64,000 nucleotides of DNA from Timema cristinae (taxonomy: Eukaryota > Arthropoda > Insecta > Phasmatodea > Timematidae): the NCBI GenBank assembly GCA_039000515.1, contig JBCFYV010000012.1, positions 86,396,284-86,460,283 of the forward strand, read 5' to 3'. This document shows positions 1 through 14,500 of this stretch, one piece after another. The notes under the pieces are model-generated. The model was not told the DNA's origin and searched no databases. It saw only the letters and a program-made list of their open reading frames with translations. Within the stretch, counting starts at the first letter, position 1. The number at the start of each line of letters is the position of its first letter. The translations under genes were made by a program, and so were the position numbers.

Positions 1-1466
1 TTATAAGTGCACTTATTGTAGTACATACCTTAACAGATATACAACACACTTATGGCTGATCTAACCACCTAGATCACAGAGTGAAACATTACATTTAAGA
101 ACAATGGTTACAAGAATAAAATAAATAATAACTATATATATTTTTGCTATCAATAACAAAAGTTACATCTACTCAAAAAGGGTGTTTTCAGAATATTTTT
201 AATTGTGTGGTGAGGAATAAAACAAACAGAAAAGATACAAACAACCCCACACCAATAGAGGACGGATGGTTTACAAACAATAAGACCTACATTTAGGATT
301 TTTTTAAGTATGAATGTAGTATACAGAATTAATCAGATTTTTTTTTAGAGTTTATTACACTAAATCAATAGATAACCAATGAGAGAGTTTGCCCAACAAC
401 CTGAGTAGATGTGAGATGGTGGTGTGGTTGGAGGTTTAAGTTGGTAATCAATACTTTAACTTACAAATACCATAGGTCTATGTAAACTTTTTCATTCTAT
501 AAAAACAGTAATAGAAATAAAGAATTTACAAGAGGGCACATTAATATTTTTTAAAGTTTTTTAGGTTTTCAATGTTGGAACTGGTGCCAAATTATTTCAT
601 AATTTTGAGCAGCCAACAGATCAGAAGTAGTTTTTCGATGCAGGTCAAGACCAGAAAAAGTCTTAGATAAGCTGTTGCCGCATTTATTGGCATATTGGTC
701 ACAAATTTTCTTTTTTTAATTACTTTTTAAATATATATGTGATATGATTAAACCTTAGAATAAGTTGGGAAATGTAATTATAATATTTTTAGGGGTTTTT
801 CATTGTGCTGTGTGTACTATATTGGAATGATAAGTTACTTGTAGGTCATTGATGGCTTAGTCAGTATAACTTTTAATCAAGAGGTAGATTTAATCATGTT
901 AGTAACTTACTGGATGACAATAGATTAATAGATAAATAATATCTTAATAGTTTAAATTAAACCTCTGTAAAGCTTTAAAATTTCCAATCTGAGTCTAGCT
1001 GATTTGAATTAGAATCCGAATTAAAATCAAATCTAAATTCAGTCCAAAATTCCTCCAAGAGGAAGTCACTAAAGTATGGATGAGACCTATAAGTAAAAGC
1101 TTACTCTGACCTCTCACACTGTATTTTATTAATCAAATTGTTGAGTCACATGCACACACACTAGATCCTGTTGTTACCACAACTTATGTTCTGCAACCTT
1201 ACAGGACTGAAAGAGCGAAGAAAAGTCACAACATAGGCAAGAGATATAAGTTCTCCCAGAATATCAACACCATACTCCTAGTCCTAAGCCGTTGTTTAAA
1301 AATGATCAGGCTCAACCAAATGATCCAAAACTTGAAACTTAATGAGATTTGATGCACACATATTTAACAAAATTATAACAGTTTTCTGCAGTAATAATGA
1401 AGATTTTCCTTCCTTCTTGAAAGAAAAGTTGATGCAAAAATCAATATTTTCTATTAATAACAAAAA

Positions 1467-1616
1467 TTATTATTATTATTATTATTATATTAGCACCGCG
1501 TCTTACTACCCGTTAGGGTTATACACACTTACGCTAATGTGTAATGGTAGGATGATTGTGAGATGAAATGAAGGACCTACAGTTTAACGTGGAATCCGAA
1601 CCACGGTGGCGGCCTG
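1467..1616 (-). mobile_element. SINE (tail family), 5'-truncated
   Basis: Reading the minus strand, the body ends in the shared tail (GTAGTAAGACGCGGTGCTAA) followed by (ATA)n. The direct repeat AATAACAAAAA at 1456-1466 and 1617-1627 is the target-site duplication. The tRNA-like head is missing, as expected from incomplete target-primed reverse transcription. Confidence 0.85.
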
Positions 1617-2000
1617 AATAACAAAAAAGACATAATATTGAACAGCCAGCAGCAGTGAGAACAGCCATAATTATTAATCTCAAGAACCAAACTAAACACC
1701 TAAGGAGGCTTTGTGGAGCACTACAAGGTGATATCTCATGAAAAACACCAAAGAAAATGACTCTGGAACAAAGCCTTACTCTTTTACCACCGACCCTGAA
1801 AACTGAGAGAACTGAAAAAACACAAGGAATTTGTGTGTTTGGGAAAAATAGGATGACACAGGGAGTTTTACAAAGTTATACTGTAAAAATGTAAATTTAA
1901 TTTAAAAGTGATAAATTGCACTTATGAGAATGTTCCACATTGAATATTTTAAAGTAAATATGTTTTGAATTAAAACTATATCATATATTGTTCATTCATG

Positions 2001-2267
2001 ATTCAAAAATGAGGTGGCCCAATGGCTAGATAATTTTATAATAAAGGAAATTGATAAAACTAAAGAAAAAGGAAAAATAAACTACTAAGAATAAGAATAA
2101 ATTTGATGAAGAAAGCCCACCTAGGGAAAGAGGAAAGATGTGGGAAGAATCCAATGCACAAAGATGTCACCTTTGTGCATTGGATTCTTCCCTCTTCCCT
2201 AGGTGGGCTTTCTTCATCAAATTTATTCTTATTCTTAGTAGTTTATTTTTCCTTTTTCTTTAGTTTT
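2001..2267. mobile_element. Fold-back retroposon, short copy
   Basis: The element begins ATTCAAAAATGAGGTGG and then forms a near-perfect palindrome centred near 2167; the arms run from about 2050 to 2267. It is flanked by the 14-bp direct repeat ATATATTGTTCATT (1983-1996 and 2268-2281). It is the same family as the 500-bp copy at 28820, with the hairpin tip deleted. The long direct repeat argues for LINE-type insertion rather than a cut-and-paste MITE. It lies about 1.9 kb beyond the stop codon of the large gene. Confidence 0.75.
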
Positions 2268-2685
2268 ATATATTGTTCATTGAAAATGTTTAACAATTAA
2301 ATCCAAATGTTTAGAAATTAATGATTCTTAAACCCTCTCGGCCAACTCATTTCTCTAACTGGCCTTGATACAAAATTCTCCACTACCTTAAACTCAACCT
2401 TCCTCGAATTATCTCTTCACCTTTATAGAAAAAAAAAATTACAAATTAAAAGTATAATTTTATAATAATTTATCTAATTTTCTTAAAACATTTCCAATTA
2501 TGATTGATCAAGGTAATTTTGCTCACAATATATTATTTAAATATTTAAAAGTACTTCATATAATTGCAAATTTAGAAGACTCAAAAGACTAACTTTTAAT
2601 TATGTCATTTTTTAGCTACATCAATTGAAAATTTCCAAGAGGTTGATATGTCAATCACGATTGACTAGTTGCCTCCACTTTAGAG

Positions 2686-2760
2686 AAAAGTATAGGGCAG
2701 CATTTTTCAATCGGTGTGTCACAAAGGGTTAACAGGTGTGCCATGGGAGTTTGGGTGGAT
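2686..2760. repeat. Possible hAT-type element end
   Basis: GCAGCATTTTTCAATCGGTG followed by TGTCAC resembles the terminal repeats of widespread hAT elements. I could not find the opposite terminus or an 8-bp duplication, so boundaries are unknown. Confidence 0.25.
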
Positions 2761-4140
2761 ATGGTTAATATTCCAGTAATTATTTTAGTTTTTTGTAAAA
2801 TTCTCTTGTTTTCCCGGTGTGTATCAATCCACTAAGGCCTTGTTTCTAGTATTTGTCCTAAGCCTACACCTTGTAGTGCTACACGAGACTCATTAGTTGT
2901 TCAATCTAGTTCTTGAGAAGAAGAATATTACTATAGCTGTTCTCACCAATTATCAAGTTTTATGTTGACTATCATTGATATGGAGGAGTTCTTGCTAACT
3001 AGAGCCTGATGAAACAATCGGTTAAGTTTCAAGCCTTGGATCAATTGATTGTGCCTGATCATTTTTAAGTAATGGACTAGGAGTGACGAGTTGATACTGT
3101 GGGACACCTTCAATCCCTCACCAATGTTGTGAGTTTTCTTTACTCTTTATATCCTATGAGGTCACAGAATGAGAATGTGTTAGTTGTAGTGACAACAGGA
3201 TCTGGTGTGTGTGTCTGTGTGTGTGTGTGCATGTAACACACCAATTTGATGGAGAAGATACAGAGTGAAAGTTTCAAGACATTCAGCTCTGTTGTGGCAA
3301 AGTGGAGGTTGTTTTGTCCGTTCAGCATCACTTGAAATGCCTCAATCTCAAAGCTTAGTTTTATATGCCATATGCCTTTAATGTAAGGTTTTCCTTTTGG
3401 GTCTCAGCAAAAGTGACCTCTCCTTATGACAGCTAAGAGCATACATGGGTGGCTCAAGCAAGTTGTACAAGTTTTAAGCCAAAGATACAAACAGACTACT
3501 TCATACCATACATGCACAAGTCAACACAAGTTGAATTTTGTTCCTCGTGAAGGTTATGCTATAACCTGCTGAAAGGGCTAGAGATGAGAACTCCTTCATA
3601 TCCACCCGTGAGCAATAACTTGTGTCTGTTTAAGAATAAAGACTTCACTAGAAGTTTTGTCGAAGCGTGTATTATTGAAAGCTCGTTTGTATTCAAGCTC
3701 TTGATGGCAGACAAATTATTCGGCACAATTATTTAAGATAATTCGTATGAAATGGTTTCAATGTTCAAAATCCTTTTCCAGCATGTTTTGCAATCCTGTT
3801 TTACTAGCGTTTACTGGGTAAACTGGACTTCTGGTTTTTTATGATAATTCTAAGAAACACGTCTAGAACTTGAATTAAACTTTCTTTGACAAGATTTGTA
3901 AAATTTCAAAACATTTACTGAAAGTCCCCGACTCTCCTCTAAACACTGGTTTAAGTAACAAAAGCAAAGGTATTCTAAATATTTTGGCTCACACAGGGTA
4001 CACAGTATTATTTGTACCATCACTTAAAGTTTGCCAAAAGACTGATCTTACACATAATCATTATTCATGAATCTGGATTAACTTAGGAATGAAAGTGGCT
4101 TTTGTCTTAACCAAAGTAGCATGATCTATATATACTTAAA

Positions 4141-4868
4141 TTAATTAATAGGGGTAACATGTACCCCCTTCCTTTCAAGCTTGCGAATCTTCTCATTCAA
4201 AAGCTCCAGATCAATTAACCTCTGAGGGGTTTCCACCTCATGGCTAGTAATGCTTGAGACAGAGGCAAAGCATGACAAAGTGTTGCAGGACTGCTCATCA
4301 ATACTGTCTTCCTCCAGACTCCTGGATAGTGCAGTTATCACCGTCACACTGTCAACATTCCCACACCCTGCACCGCTGGGAAGTGGCACAGATAAATTGT
4401 TGCTGTTACCGTCCTCCATGCAGTCGGAGAGCAGTGATGTCAATGTTACACCATCGAAGAGTGGTGTTGTCACCTTTGTGTTGCTACCTTTGCCAAACCT
4501 TGCACTATCAGGGTGCTGTGATATCATTGCCAAGTTGTCCTTGACCAACTCAACACCATTGGATAGCGATGTTATAGTCGCATTGTCACCCTTGGCATAC
4601 TTTGTGGCCCTTGATAAGTCATTATCATTGTCAATGTCACTGTCAATCAAGTCATCTGTGCTGCCAAAACGTTTTGATGATTTGTTCTCATTATCACTCT
4701 TATCACACATCGAGTGATCCAAATGTGTTTTTAATGCATTAGCATTCTCCATAATTGCAAACTTGTCTTTTGAGACACTTGCATGTTTTAATTCCATGCC
4801 ATTCTGTGGCTGTTTCACTTCTGCGGCAGAGAATGTATATGAGAGAGATGTCAGCTGCTCCAATATGT
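4141..4868 (-). CDS. Exon 14: residues 761-1002 and stop
   Basis: The acceptor is GTTTCAG|AC. The 728 bases (2 + 242 codons including TAA at 4143-4141) stay open. The sequence is Ser/Asn/Asp-rich and probably disordered, with a conserved-looking end: [20 protein letters not shown]. No AATAAA was seen on the minus strand in the following 500 bases, so the 3' UTR end is unknown. Confidence 0.75.
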
Positions 4869-7800
4869 CTGAAACACAGCATTGGGTAATAACTAACACA
4901 TGTAACTGTCAACAACAAAAAAGAACCAAGGATATTTATAGTGACAGTGAGTAAACAACATGCCTGACTCTGAACCAAGAATATGAATACATACTTGTGA
5001 CATCCAGATGCAATGAGTCGTTGACAATGGAATTCTGGTCCCAGTCAGGGTACATGGGATTGAGGCTGAACCGGTTGCTGTGCCGGGAAAATAGCCTCTG
5101 TTGCCTGCTGACCGTGTTTAGCATGAACCAGTTTACAGGCCGGATTGAACCATGGTCTGGTGTACGATACAGCACGCTGCGCTGCTCTGCATTGATGCGT
5201 AAAGCCCGTTGTCGAAATGGTGTCAAACGGTCAAGACCTTCTTTTCTCACCATCATAGAGGAGTCCACTTCTCCTACAAGGCTTCTCTGCAAGACGTAAC
5301 TCTTTGCTGGAGAGAAAATGTGTGGTTATTATTATTATTATTTTTCCCCAACTCTCTTAAAGAAAACCTAACTTATTTGATATATGGGTGATAATACAGA
5401 AAAGCGATACCTATACAAATTTAAATAGCTACATGATATTAACCTGACATTATTATTGCTTGGTTAGTGGGTTTTTTTCCTTACCCTATCTCCACATATT
5501 TTGGTAGGGATAAAAAGGTAGAATTTAGGAAAAATGCATAAGTGAAGAAAGAGTGAGAAACTATTAAGAAAAATCCACGCTCAATACATCCGGCTGGAAT
5601 TCCAACTCAGACCTTTCTGTCATTGGTAAACCAGACTATATGAGCCTAACATTTAGTCTGCGTGCCTGCCGATGTGGATATTATGTTAGTATTTTCCTCT
5701 CCATCACTAGTATAAAAAAATATGTTTTAGGAAAAACCTCTTTTCACTTTTTGAGATAGTAATTTGTAAGATATATTTGGAAGAAGGAACATAAAAGATG
5801 GCTAGCTTTAGTTAGATGAAGTATCAATTAAGTACTAGCTTATCATTAGGGGTATACAAAATTAGTATTTGCGATAGCACAAATGTTTATATGAATTCTA
5901 CTGTTTTCACACAAATTTAACTTTATTTCTATTTAAACACAATTTCTTTGTAATTTGGCAAATATCACATCATGGAATATAATTTTAAACATGGTAACAC
6001 TGGCGAAAGTGCTATGCCAGGGCTGCTTTTTATAAGGATAGTATCCGTTTTTAATCATTTTATATATATATATAATGGATCACAGGAAAAATTAGAATAT
6101 TATGCAACTAATGTCTATCAACAGCAACCTGGTCAGTAAAGTGATCAACTTTGGGTCACCAAAATGATTAGGATAACTTGAGGTACTTGTAGCTAAGTAT
6201 GGCTATACCCTTGTTAATATATTCTTACTTTTTAAAGACTTAGCTTCAGAGCCCTGATCTACAGGCAAATCTCGCACACTGGCAGGGAAATCACAGCTTG
6301 GACCTAAAAAGAAGATATTAAAAATTATTATTAAATATTAATTTTAGAACTATTCATATTCAATCTTCAATTAATACATTTTAAAATCTCCAATTATTCA
6401 CACATTTTTATATGTTATGCAACTTTATTTGAAGTGATGTGTACTACATTTTTTTAAAGGGTAATTTTAAGAGAAAAAATCTCATATTCAGGCAAATACA
6501 TTATTAAGTACAAAAATAAACAATTTAATGATAATAATAATAACAATAAAGTAAAATAATGTGTTTAAAAACTTTACATAGTGGTTACACCCTACTCACC
6601 CCCCCCCCCCCCCCCCCCCAATATTTAGGCATAAAAAATTGACAATTATGCGGTGAAATACGGTAATAGAAATACAGTGAAATCTCCTTAACAGATTGAT
6701 AACTCTGAATGGCAGATTCTTCTTTAGAGCCGACGATTTAAATTTCCCCAGCAAAATAATATTGGCTCGTTCAATGACACTGCCAGAAACACATATTTAT
6801 GCATATAAATCTTTAAACAGTGGACAAAAATTGAAAACACTAGTCCATTTACAATTATTTTACTATAGGAATATCAGGAATGCTATTGTTTCGCGCCAAG
6901 TGTGAGCAGTCCTACCTTTACCCTTTAGAGAAAGTTTATAAATATCCTATTTACAAATGACTAAGGTACTTTAAAGTTGTACTTCCCCCCTTTCCAAGCC
7001 TTTAGCGGGGGTTGTTCCATCTGTGCTCTTGCAAACATATAGGCCTACAGTACAGAATGACTTCTGTACATATTTCATTTTTTTGTGCATAATGCAATCT
7101 GAACATATATAGTATGATTTTGATAGGAAGAATAATGGACGTTATTAAAGTTACTAAAACAATTTTTGTTCAGTCTTTGAACTGTATGTATTTATTATTG
7201 TAAAGTAGTGTTTGTATAATAATTTGTTTAACCTAATTTCTTTTGATATAGTTAAATATTCATATTGGTTTGTATTTGTTTATTCTACGGACAGTTCTTG
7301 CTGTTTTTGAGAGTTGGAAGGAGAAGGAAGGTTGTTTGTCTTTGGAAAGTGTGTAGCACTGTTCAGTACGGTAGTCAGTTCACATATGGTGTCTGCCATA
7401 ATGGGTGAACAAATCAGTGTCTGTGTGCAAGTCGGGTGTTATAGGTCTTCTTTATCAAAAACCCCAACAATGGTTGAAGAGATGCCGCTGAGTTATCCCC
7501 TTGTTCCCCAATCTCTTCCTACTCTGACCTCACAACCAACAAGGTAGGCCTTCATTGTCGGCGAACCTCAAATTGGACATGGTAAGCTATTCTTATCGCA
7601 ATTTTATATCAAATACAGTCCACTTTACTTGCTTTCACTGGTTATGTTATCTGGAACGAACAATTTTAATATATTCATACATGAAGTCATGTTATCTGAA
7701 ACTGTCACTTTTATAAATACCTATAGAATAACGCAAATAATGAAGTAAATATTATAAATGATAGCTATAAAGAAATATGTTTGAATTTTCTCTACTGTTC

Positions 7801-7990
7801 TTCCAACTAAAATCAAGCTATACATACAGTATTTATTCACTCATCACACTTATTCTGCACACAATACTGCACAATGCAGTAACTAGACCGTTGTAGTTAA
7901 TATCCACAGTACATTGATTCGTTTGGATTAAGCTTTGTTTAAGCACTATGATTTTTAAAATAATAATATATTTTTCCAAATTCCAGACAC

Positions 7991-8032
<42 letters not shown>

Positions 8033-8455
8033 GCACCGCGTCTTACTACCCATTTGGGTTATACGCACTTACACAAATGTGTAATGGTAGGGTGATTGTG
8101 AGATGAAATGAAGGACCTACAGTTTAACGTGGAATCCGAACCATGGTGGCGGCCTGGCATTCCCCACATTCACAAGATGTCTTGTCAGAGGTGAAGGAAG
8201 GGTTTGGTATTCAGATAAATTTTTGCCGGCACTTCTTATTAACAAACATTTTGTCGATCCCGAAAGGTGTTCGCTATTAAAATATTTCCCTGTAGTGACT
8301 AAATTTTAACATTCTTTCTAAAATCAATTTATTATAGCATTTATATCTTGAGTTAAGTGTTAAATTTCTGGTCAGGTGTGTCCTATAAATATGTTGGTTC
8401 TGAACCATGAATAAGCAATATTAGAGTTCTAAAATAAATTTTTCTTGAGAAATTA

Positions 8456-8515
<60 letters not shown>

Positions 8516-11500
8516 GAATTTGAGTCTCGAATCCTCGAATATCCTTAAGGATTTGAGGGTCTCACCTGAAAAAATATATTTTGCAATGAAATTATTATGA
8601 GATTTCATAGTCTACAGCCATGTTGATTGTTTATATTGGGTTAGAACTAGACTTTGTGCTTATTAGAGGGTGTTATCTCTGAGATATTGTACTCTGATAG
8701 GTTCAAGATGGTACTGTTGTCTGGACTAATGGTTTTGCTAATGTTGATGAGTTTATTAGTGAGTGTTATCTCTGTTATTCTTGAAGGGAGAGGAAGTGTA
8801 CAAATTGTCCTGTTGGAGGTGGGGAGATTGAATATGGTGGCTAGTGAGGGCTTGATGGCAATCAAAGGAGGATTAATTGATTTTGGTATGTTTATCTAAG
8901 GTTCTGGTAATGGCATGGTTTAGAGTGAAAGGATACAAAGTTTAAAAAGTTTTCAGATTTAATCAGTGACTTTTTTTGCTTGAATCCCTATTGCTGTTTG
9001 TCAGATATATTTCAGCAGATCGATCTAGAGTTTCAGTTAGAGAATAAGAAATACTTTTCACTCAAGAATCCTGAAATTTGGCGTTCCCACACAACCATGG
9101 TGGTAATCATTCAATAAGTTATTATGAACCAGATTTTATATCTGATGTATCAGTATACACAGGGAGATGTTACTTGAAGGAATTTATAAGGTAACTAGGC
9201 ATACAACCCAAACAGGTATTAAGATATGGTGCAAAAAAATAGAGAAAAATTTCAAATTAAATATTAAACTATCATTTTAATTTGTCTACTCTATTTAAAT
9301 AAAGATTAATGAGTTTGGAGTCACACTCAATTTTATTTTTATATTCTCTTTGAGCTAATAGGGTGACCTGGCGGTCTAGGGGTAAGGTGTCAGACTTCTG
9401 TGCTAGGGGTCCGGGGTTCAATCCTCGGTCCCGGCCCAGATTTGTCTGATTGCCAAACCTTTCTTTCAGCTCTGACAAGAAGTGTATTAAACACAACTTG
9501 TGAATGTGTGGAATTCCAGGCTTCCATCATGATTCGGATCCCATGTTAAACTGTAGGTCGTCCATTTCATCTCCCAATCACCCTACCATTACAAATTAGT
9601 GTAAATTAGCTAATAATAACAATAATAACAATAATAATAATAATAATTTAAGCCAATAACAATTTTTTTTAAATTTTAATATTTTATGTTTTAATTTAGC
9701 TTGAGATTTGCAATCCTTAGTTAATATTTATTATGATTCATAATCACAGAGAAAGTAACCTTGTTTAGTAATAAGTTTCCTGTTTAATACAGCACAATTT
9801 TTGTTTGAATTCTTTTGTAAGAAAAGTTTTTAATTCCAGTGAGAGTATATTTAATTCAAATTACTCAAAAATTTTCCAATAACATTTAAAATATGTACAC
9901 CAATAAGTTGCAAAGTTGTTTTTAAATATTTGAATTCAAAGTTTCCACTATTTAATTAAAAAATATTTGTAATAAAAGAATCACCAGTTGCATATCTCTA
10001 TAAGATATAATCATGTGATTCAGTCATCAACCAAATGTTCTTCCTTAGACAAAAGCCAAGTCCACTACCTCAAGCCCATCTTTATACATTTTTCTTGTAA
10101 AAAATGACTCAGAGAAGCATTATACATTAGTGAGTCACGTTACCATAAGTTCGATTAGGAGAGTCGGCGGCCTCGCTGGTGTTCATGAGCTGCACTAGTA
10201 CATGCTGCAACCTCTTGATGGCGGTCAAGAGTAGCTCAAACCGTCGTAGCAGATCAATGCGGGCATTGAGGTTATCATTGTGTGCTCTTTCACACAAGAC
10301 TACCTTCACCACAGACATGCACTCTGTCCTTGCTAGAACATACCATAATGATCAAAGAGAACCGAAACCTTTGAATTAAGTTGATATGGTCATTGAGGTA
10401 GTTATGTATAATGTGTGACAAACAATCAACATTGAGGAACAATCATTCAAAATAATGCAGAATAAACAGGGTGAAATAATTTCACAATGTCCATATTGCA
10501 TTATTTTTAATAACTACTACTCGATTAATTTTGGCAAGTTGAAATAATCCAAACAGAAATCAATTGTTATTCTCTTTATTGATAAAGAAACATCAAAAAC
10601 TTGTCAGCTCACTCACCCAACTTAAGTTTGCGCATTGTGGCCGGCAGCTTAAGCTGAACAGACAAAGGTTTCATCTCATGGACAGTGACATTCAATAACT
10701 GCTCCAACTTGGCTGCCTTCTTGATCGACGCATTGCTGTGTTCCTTCAGAAAGATCTTGTCACTATATGAAATGTTTTTCTTAATGTGTTGTACATGGTC
10801 AGTGATTATCTCCACTGTTACCTTGCAAAAAAAAAAAAAAGTAAGTCAACCCAACTCAACAAATATGTTTTATTTAATGTTTGTTAACAAGATATTATGG
10901 GTGTGCAAATATTCAAAAATTTGAATGTTCAAATATTAAATGTTGCATTATTCGTATTCACACTTCAAATATTAGGCCCCAAAATTTTGAGTTATTCAAA
11001 CATTTACCAATACTTACACCAATCTAGATTTATTCAATTTGGCCATAAATTTTTATATATTAACTAGAATGGCCCCTTAAATCCTTCAACTCCCAAGGAT
11101 ATTTGAAATTCAAGGAAATTTCGTATTTGAGACTTAAATTCGTAAAGATTTTTTTTGAAGCTCACTGCTTGTTGGTGGTTCAGAACAAATTATAATTATA
11201 GGATGAACTAACACCAGACCCACTAGTAATTTAAAACTTATATGAATGTAAATGTTATAATGAATGGGTTATAAGTTTTAGTTACTATTTCTATTTTCTA
11301 TTATTCTATTATATAAATATTTCTTCTTATGTTCATATATTTTCCCCAGATTCAGATTCTAAGGTAAAATGGAGATTGAGATTCATAAAATAGCGAATTC
11401 GACACAAATCTAATACTAAACCATTATTATTTGAAGTAATGAATATTTATTTGTTATTTTAAATATTCACATTATTTATTAATTATTTGTTCCCAAAAAC

Positions 11501-14500
11501 AAAACAAAAATCTTTGCTAAGAAATTATTCCAATCTTTCATCTAGTCAGTCGTCGTGTTTGTGTTAGCCCAATATATTTGATACACTAAGATTGTGCATT
11601 GCAAGTTATTTCACTGTCTACGTTCACTAATGGCAATATATGTGCAGACTAGTAGTAATATGTCTACTTAAAACTTTTTTGGTGCTATTAGTGTTTTATA
11701 GTTTGTATGGAGTTCAAAGTTAATACCTTTTGTTAAACTGTTAATTATAATCATTTTGATTAAAATCATCTGTATGGCAAAATTTTACTAAATAACTAAT
11801 TACAACCCTTTAAAAAGTTATAATAAATTATTATTTTCAATCAGGTTTTAATTATTAGCATTTACAGGAAGTATGTTATAAAAGAACAGACAGAAATTTA
11901 AAATTTAAAAAAAATGCTAATATGTTTAGGATATTTAATTAATTATTAATGTGTTTGAAATCTTACTTTGTTTTATTTGTTTCTTTTTAAACTAACAGCA
12001 ATTGACTAATATTTTTAATTTGTATTAATTTATGTAATTTTTGTTAATTTTAACTATTTCCAAAATTTTATATGGACTGAATTATCCTTTTAAAGTTTAG
12101 TTTGAAATTTGTAAGCTTTAGTTAGTATTAATTATATAGTTATTAACAATCAATAAACTTTTTTTTACTAATGATTGTGTTGTCTTACACTTTTTTTCAA
12201 TGAATGTTTTGAATTTTAGTGAGATATCTCTCAGCTGACTTTATTCAAAATTTTCTGACCAAATTTAAAATAATTATACCAGTAATTAATAATAATATAT
12301 ACCAAGATTTTAGTAACTATTTTATTTGAAGTTTTCACTATTCGATTCAAAGTAAAAAAATTACTTTTTACACAACCCTACAAGAAAAACTATACATATT
12401 ATGAGTGTAGAACCATTGAGCACCCTTACCGAGCAAAATGCTGCCGGATCCACAATGCTGTCAACCAGGTTATGGAGTGCGCTCACCTCACTCTGCCAGT
12501 GAGCGCATAGCAATTTAAGGTGAGCCTTGAGTGAGATAGCATCGGGCTTGAGGTAGAATGCCTTAAGTGTTGGGACAAGCTCAAGTTCCAAGGATTCCAG
12601 ACTTGCTTGACAGCTGCGAACGGCCAGTACCACTGACAGACAAGGGACAGAGTGAGACAAATACTATTGGGTCTGTGTATCCATAGAATGAAAGAACATT
12701 GTGTATCTACCTTAATGACATGAAAATAGACTGCCCCCAAATAAATGGTGCAAACTAAAAATATGATATCAGTGATTGGAAAAAAAAATTATTTATGTGT
12801 GAAATGAGTCCACATTGAAAGTAATCATATACACCCTATTTCCAAATGTTTTCTTAATAAGTATAATATTTACCTGTCTTTAAGCCTATGCAAGCTTAGA
12901 ATTTGATTTGAAGATTCAAATCTAAGTAATGGAAATATTCTAATTCGATTCAAAATTTCAAATGAATTCTTATTAATTATTTATTACCATACTGACCAGA
13001 CAATAACACCTTTTATAAAACCTTTGTATACTCTATAACTAAGGACATGCAAAATTCGCATTTGTGATAAAGCAAATGTTTACACAAATTCTACTGTTTT
13101 CACATGAATAACAGGAATTCAAGGTTTTTTCCTAAATAAAACACAATTTCTTGTAATTTGAGCAAATACCACAACATGCAATATGATTGTCAACATGATA
13201 ACACAGGCAATAGTGCTATGCCAGGGCTTCCCTTTATTAGGGGTGTGCGAATATTAGAAATTTCCAAAAAATTCTGAATAATTAACGGCAGAATATTTGA
13301 TTCGAAACTCCAATAGCTCAAATATCAAGGTCCTAGAGTTGTCATAAATTTCTTAAAAGTCCTGTCTAGCTAGACCAATATGTTTATGGGACAGAGACAA
13401 GAGGGTAGCCAGATAATCTGGTAACTAAAAAAAATCCTTGTCCTTTCTTCAATGTGGGGGAAGGGGAATAACATGTTAGGATGTTAGAAGAAAGCAAAAG
13501 GTCATGGCCACCCTAAGGGTTGGAAAAATGTGTGTGTGTGTGTGGGGGGGGGGGGAAGGGGGGGGGAGGGTTATCATACTACTGGTGGAGAAACAAAAAG
13601 TTGGGAGCCCCGTGTTCTGTGGTGTTCTATGCTCGTTCTTTCTACAAAATATGGCTTGCAATGAAACATTTGGAGGATAGAAGAAATAGCTACTCTACCA
13701 TATTTCATGTAGTGAAAATAAAGAGGGAGGGGGAGAGAGCCCTATTGCAAGGCCAACCATTTGAGTTGCCTGTCAGTCTGTTAAGTGTTAGCCAGACAGG
13801 GAGGTGGACCCAAACAGAATAGAGATTGCAAGGGGTGTCAAATTCTAAAGAAAATTTAGGGGGTGTCAACTTTAAAAATACAAAGTAAAACTTACGCTGG
13901 GCCTTTCCTGAACAAGCCATAGCAAAAAGGGCAATCTGCATGATGCGGTCCATCTGCAGATCAAAAGATCTTATCATAGGCTCCAGATCCATTCCATCTC
14001 GTTGATCGACAGGGATCAGAGGGCTGGAGCACTCTTGCATCAATTGCTTCAACGGGGCATATGGGTCACTGAATACCTGCATCAATAAACATAGTTTGCA
14101 AACTTGGAAAATGTGTAATTTGGGGATGTGTGAAACTTCAAAATATTTATCTTGGCCTCAAAATAGTATTGACAGCTAAAGTACACGTTTATGTAAAATT
14201 ATCGCTATTCTTAGGTTCAATGCTTCCAATGTTGTGCTCCCAGGTCATTCACAAACAAGTCTGAGTGGTATGTTTCATCAATGAGTGAGACGGTAGCTTT
14301 GGTATGCTCCACTATTTAATTCTTATGCGATCCTAGTACACAAAAGAATTTATGAGTTAATATGACCCCAATTAATATTCTCATACATTTTTGGCAGCTT
14401 TTATTCCAATGAGAACTTATGGCAGCCAAAGGTCACTGTGATTGAATTAGTTTTTCTCTCCTTAATTTGAGAATGTAGGGACACTTAAACATAGCCGTGA

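Noticed and set aside
2103..2300. Open frame across the short fold-back
   Set aside because: A palindrome naturally yields mirrored frames. The 28.8-kb copy gives similar ones on both strands, none with coding character.
4250..4717. Plus-strand 155-codon frame
   Set aside because: It is antisense to exon 14, whose frame fits splice phase and carries the conserved C-terminal helix.
7314..7547. Plus-strand 77-codon frame ending at a possible donor (ACAAG|GTAGGC)
   Set aside because: It is a single frame with no partner exon, homology or promoter. Chance is likely.
9362..9440. A tRNA gene on the plus strand
   Set aside because: A- and B-box-like motifs are present, but the acceptor and anticodon stems do not pair properly. 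The same sequence recurs as the head of dispersed SINE copies with target duplications.
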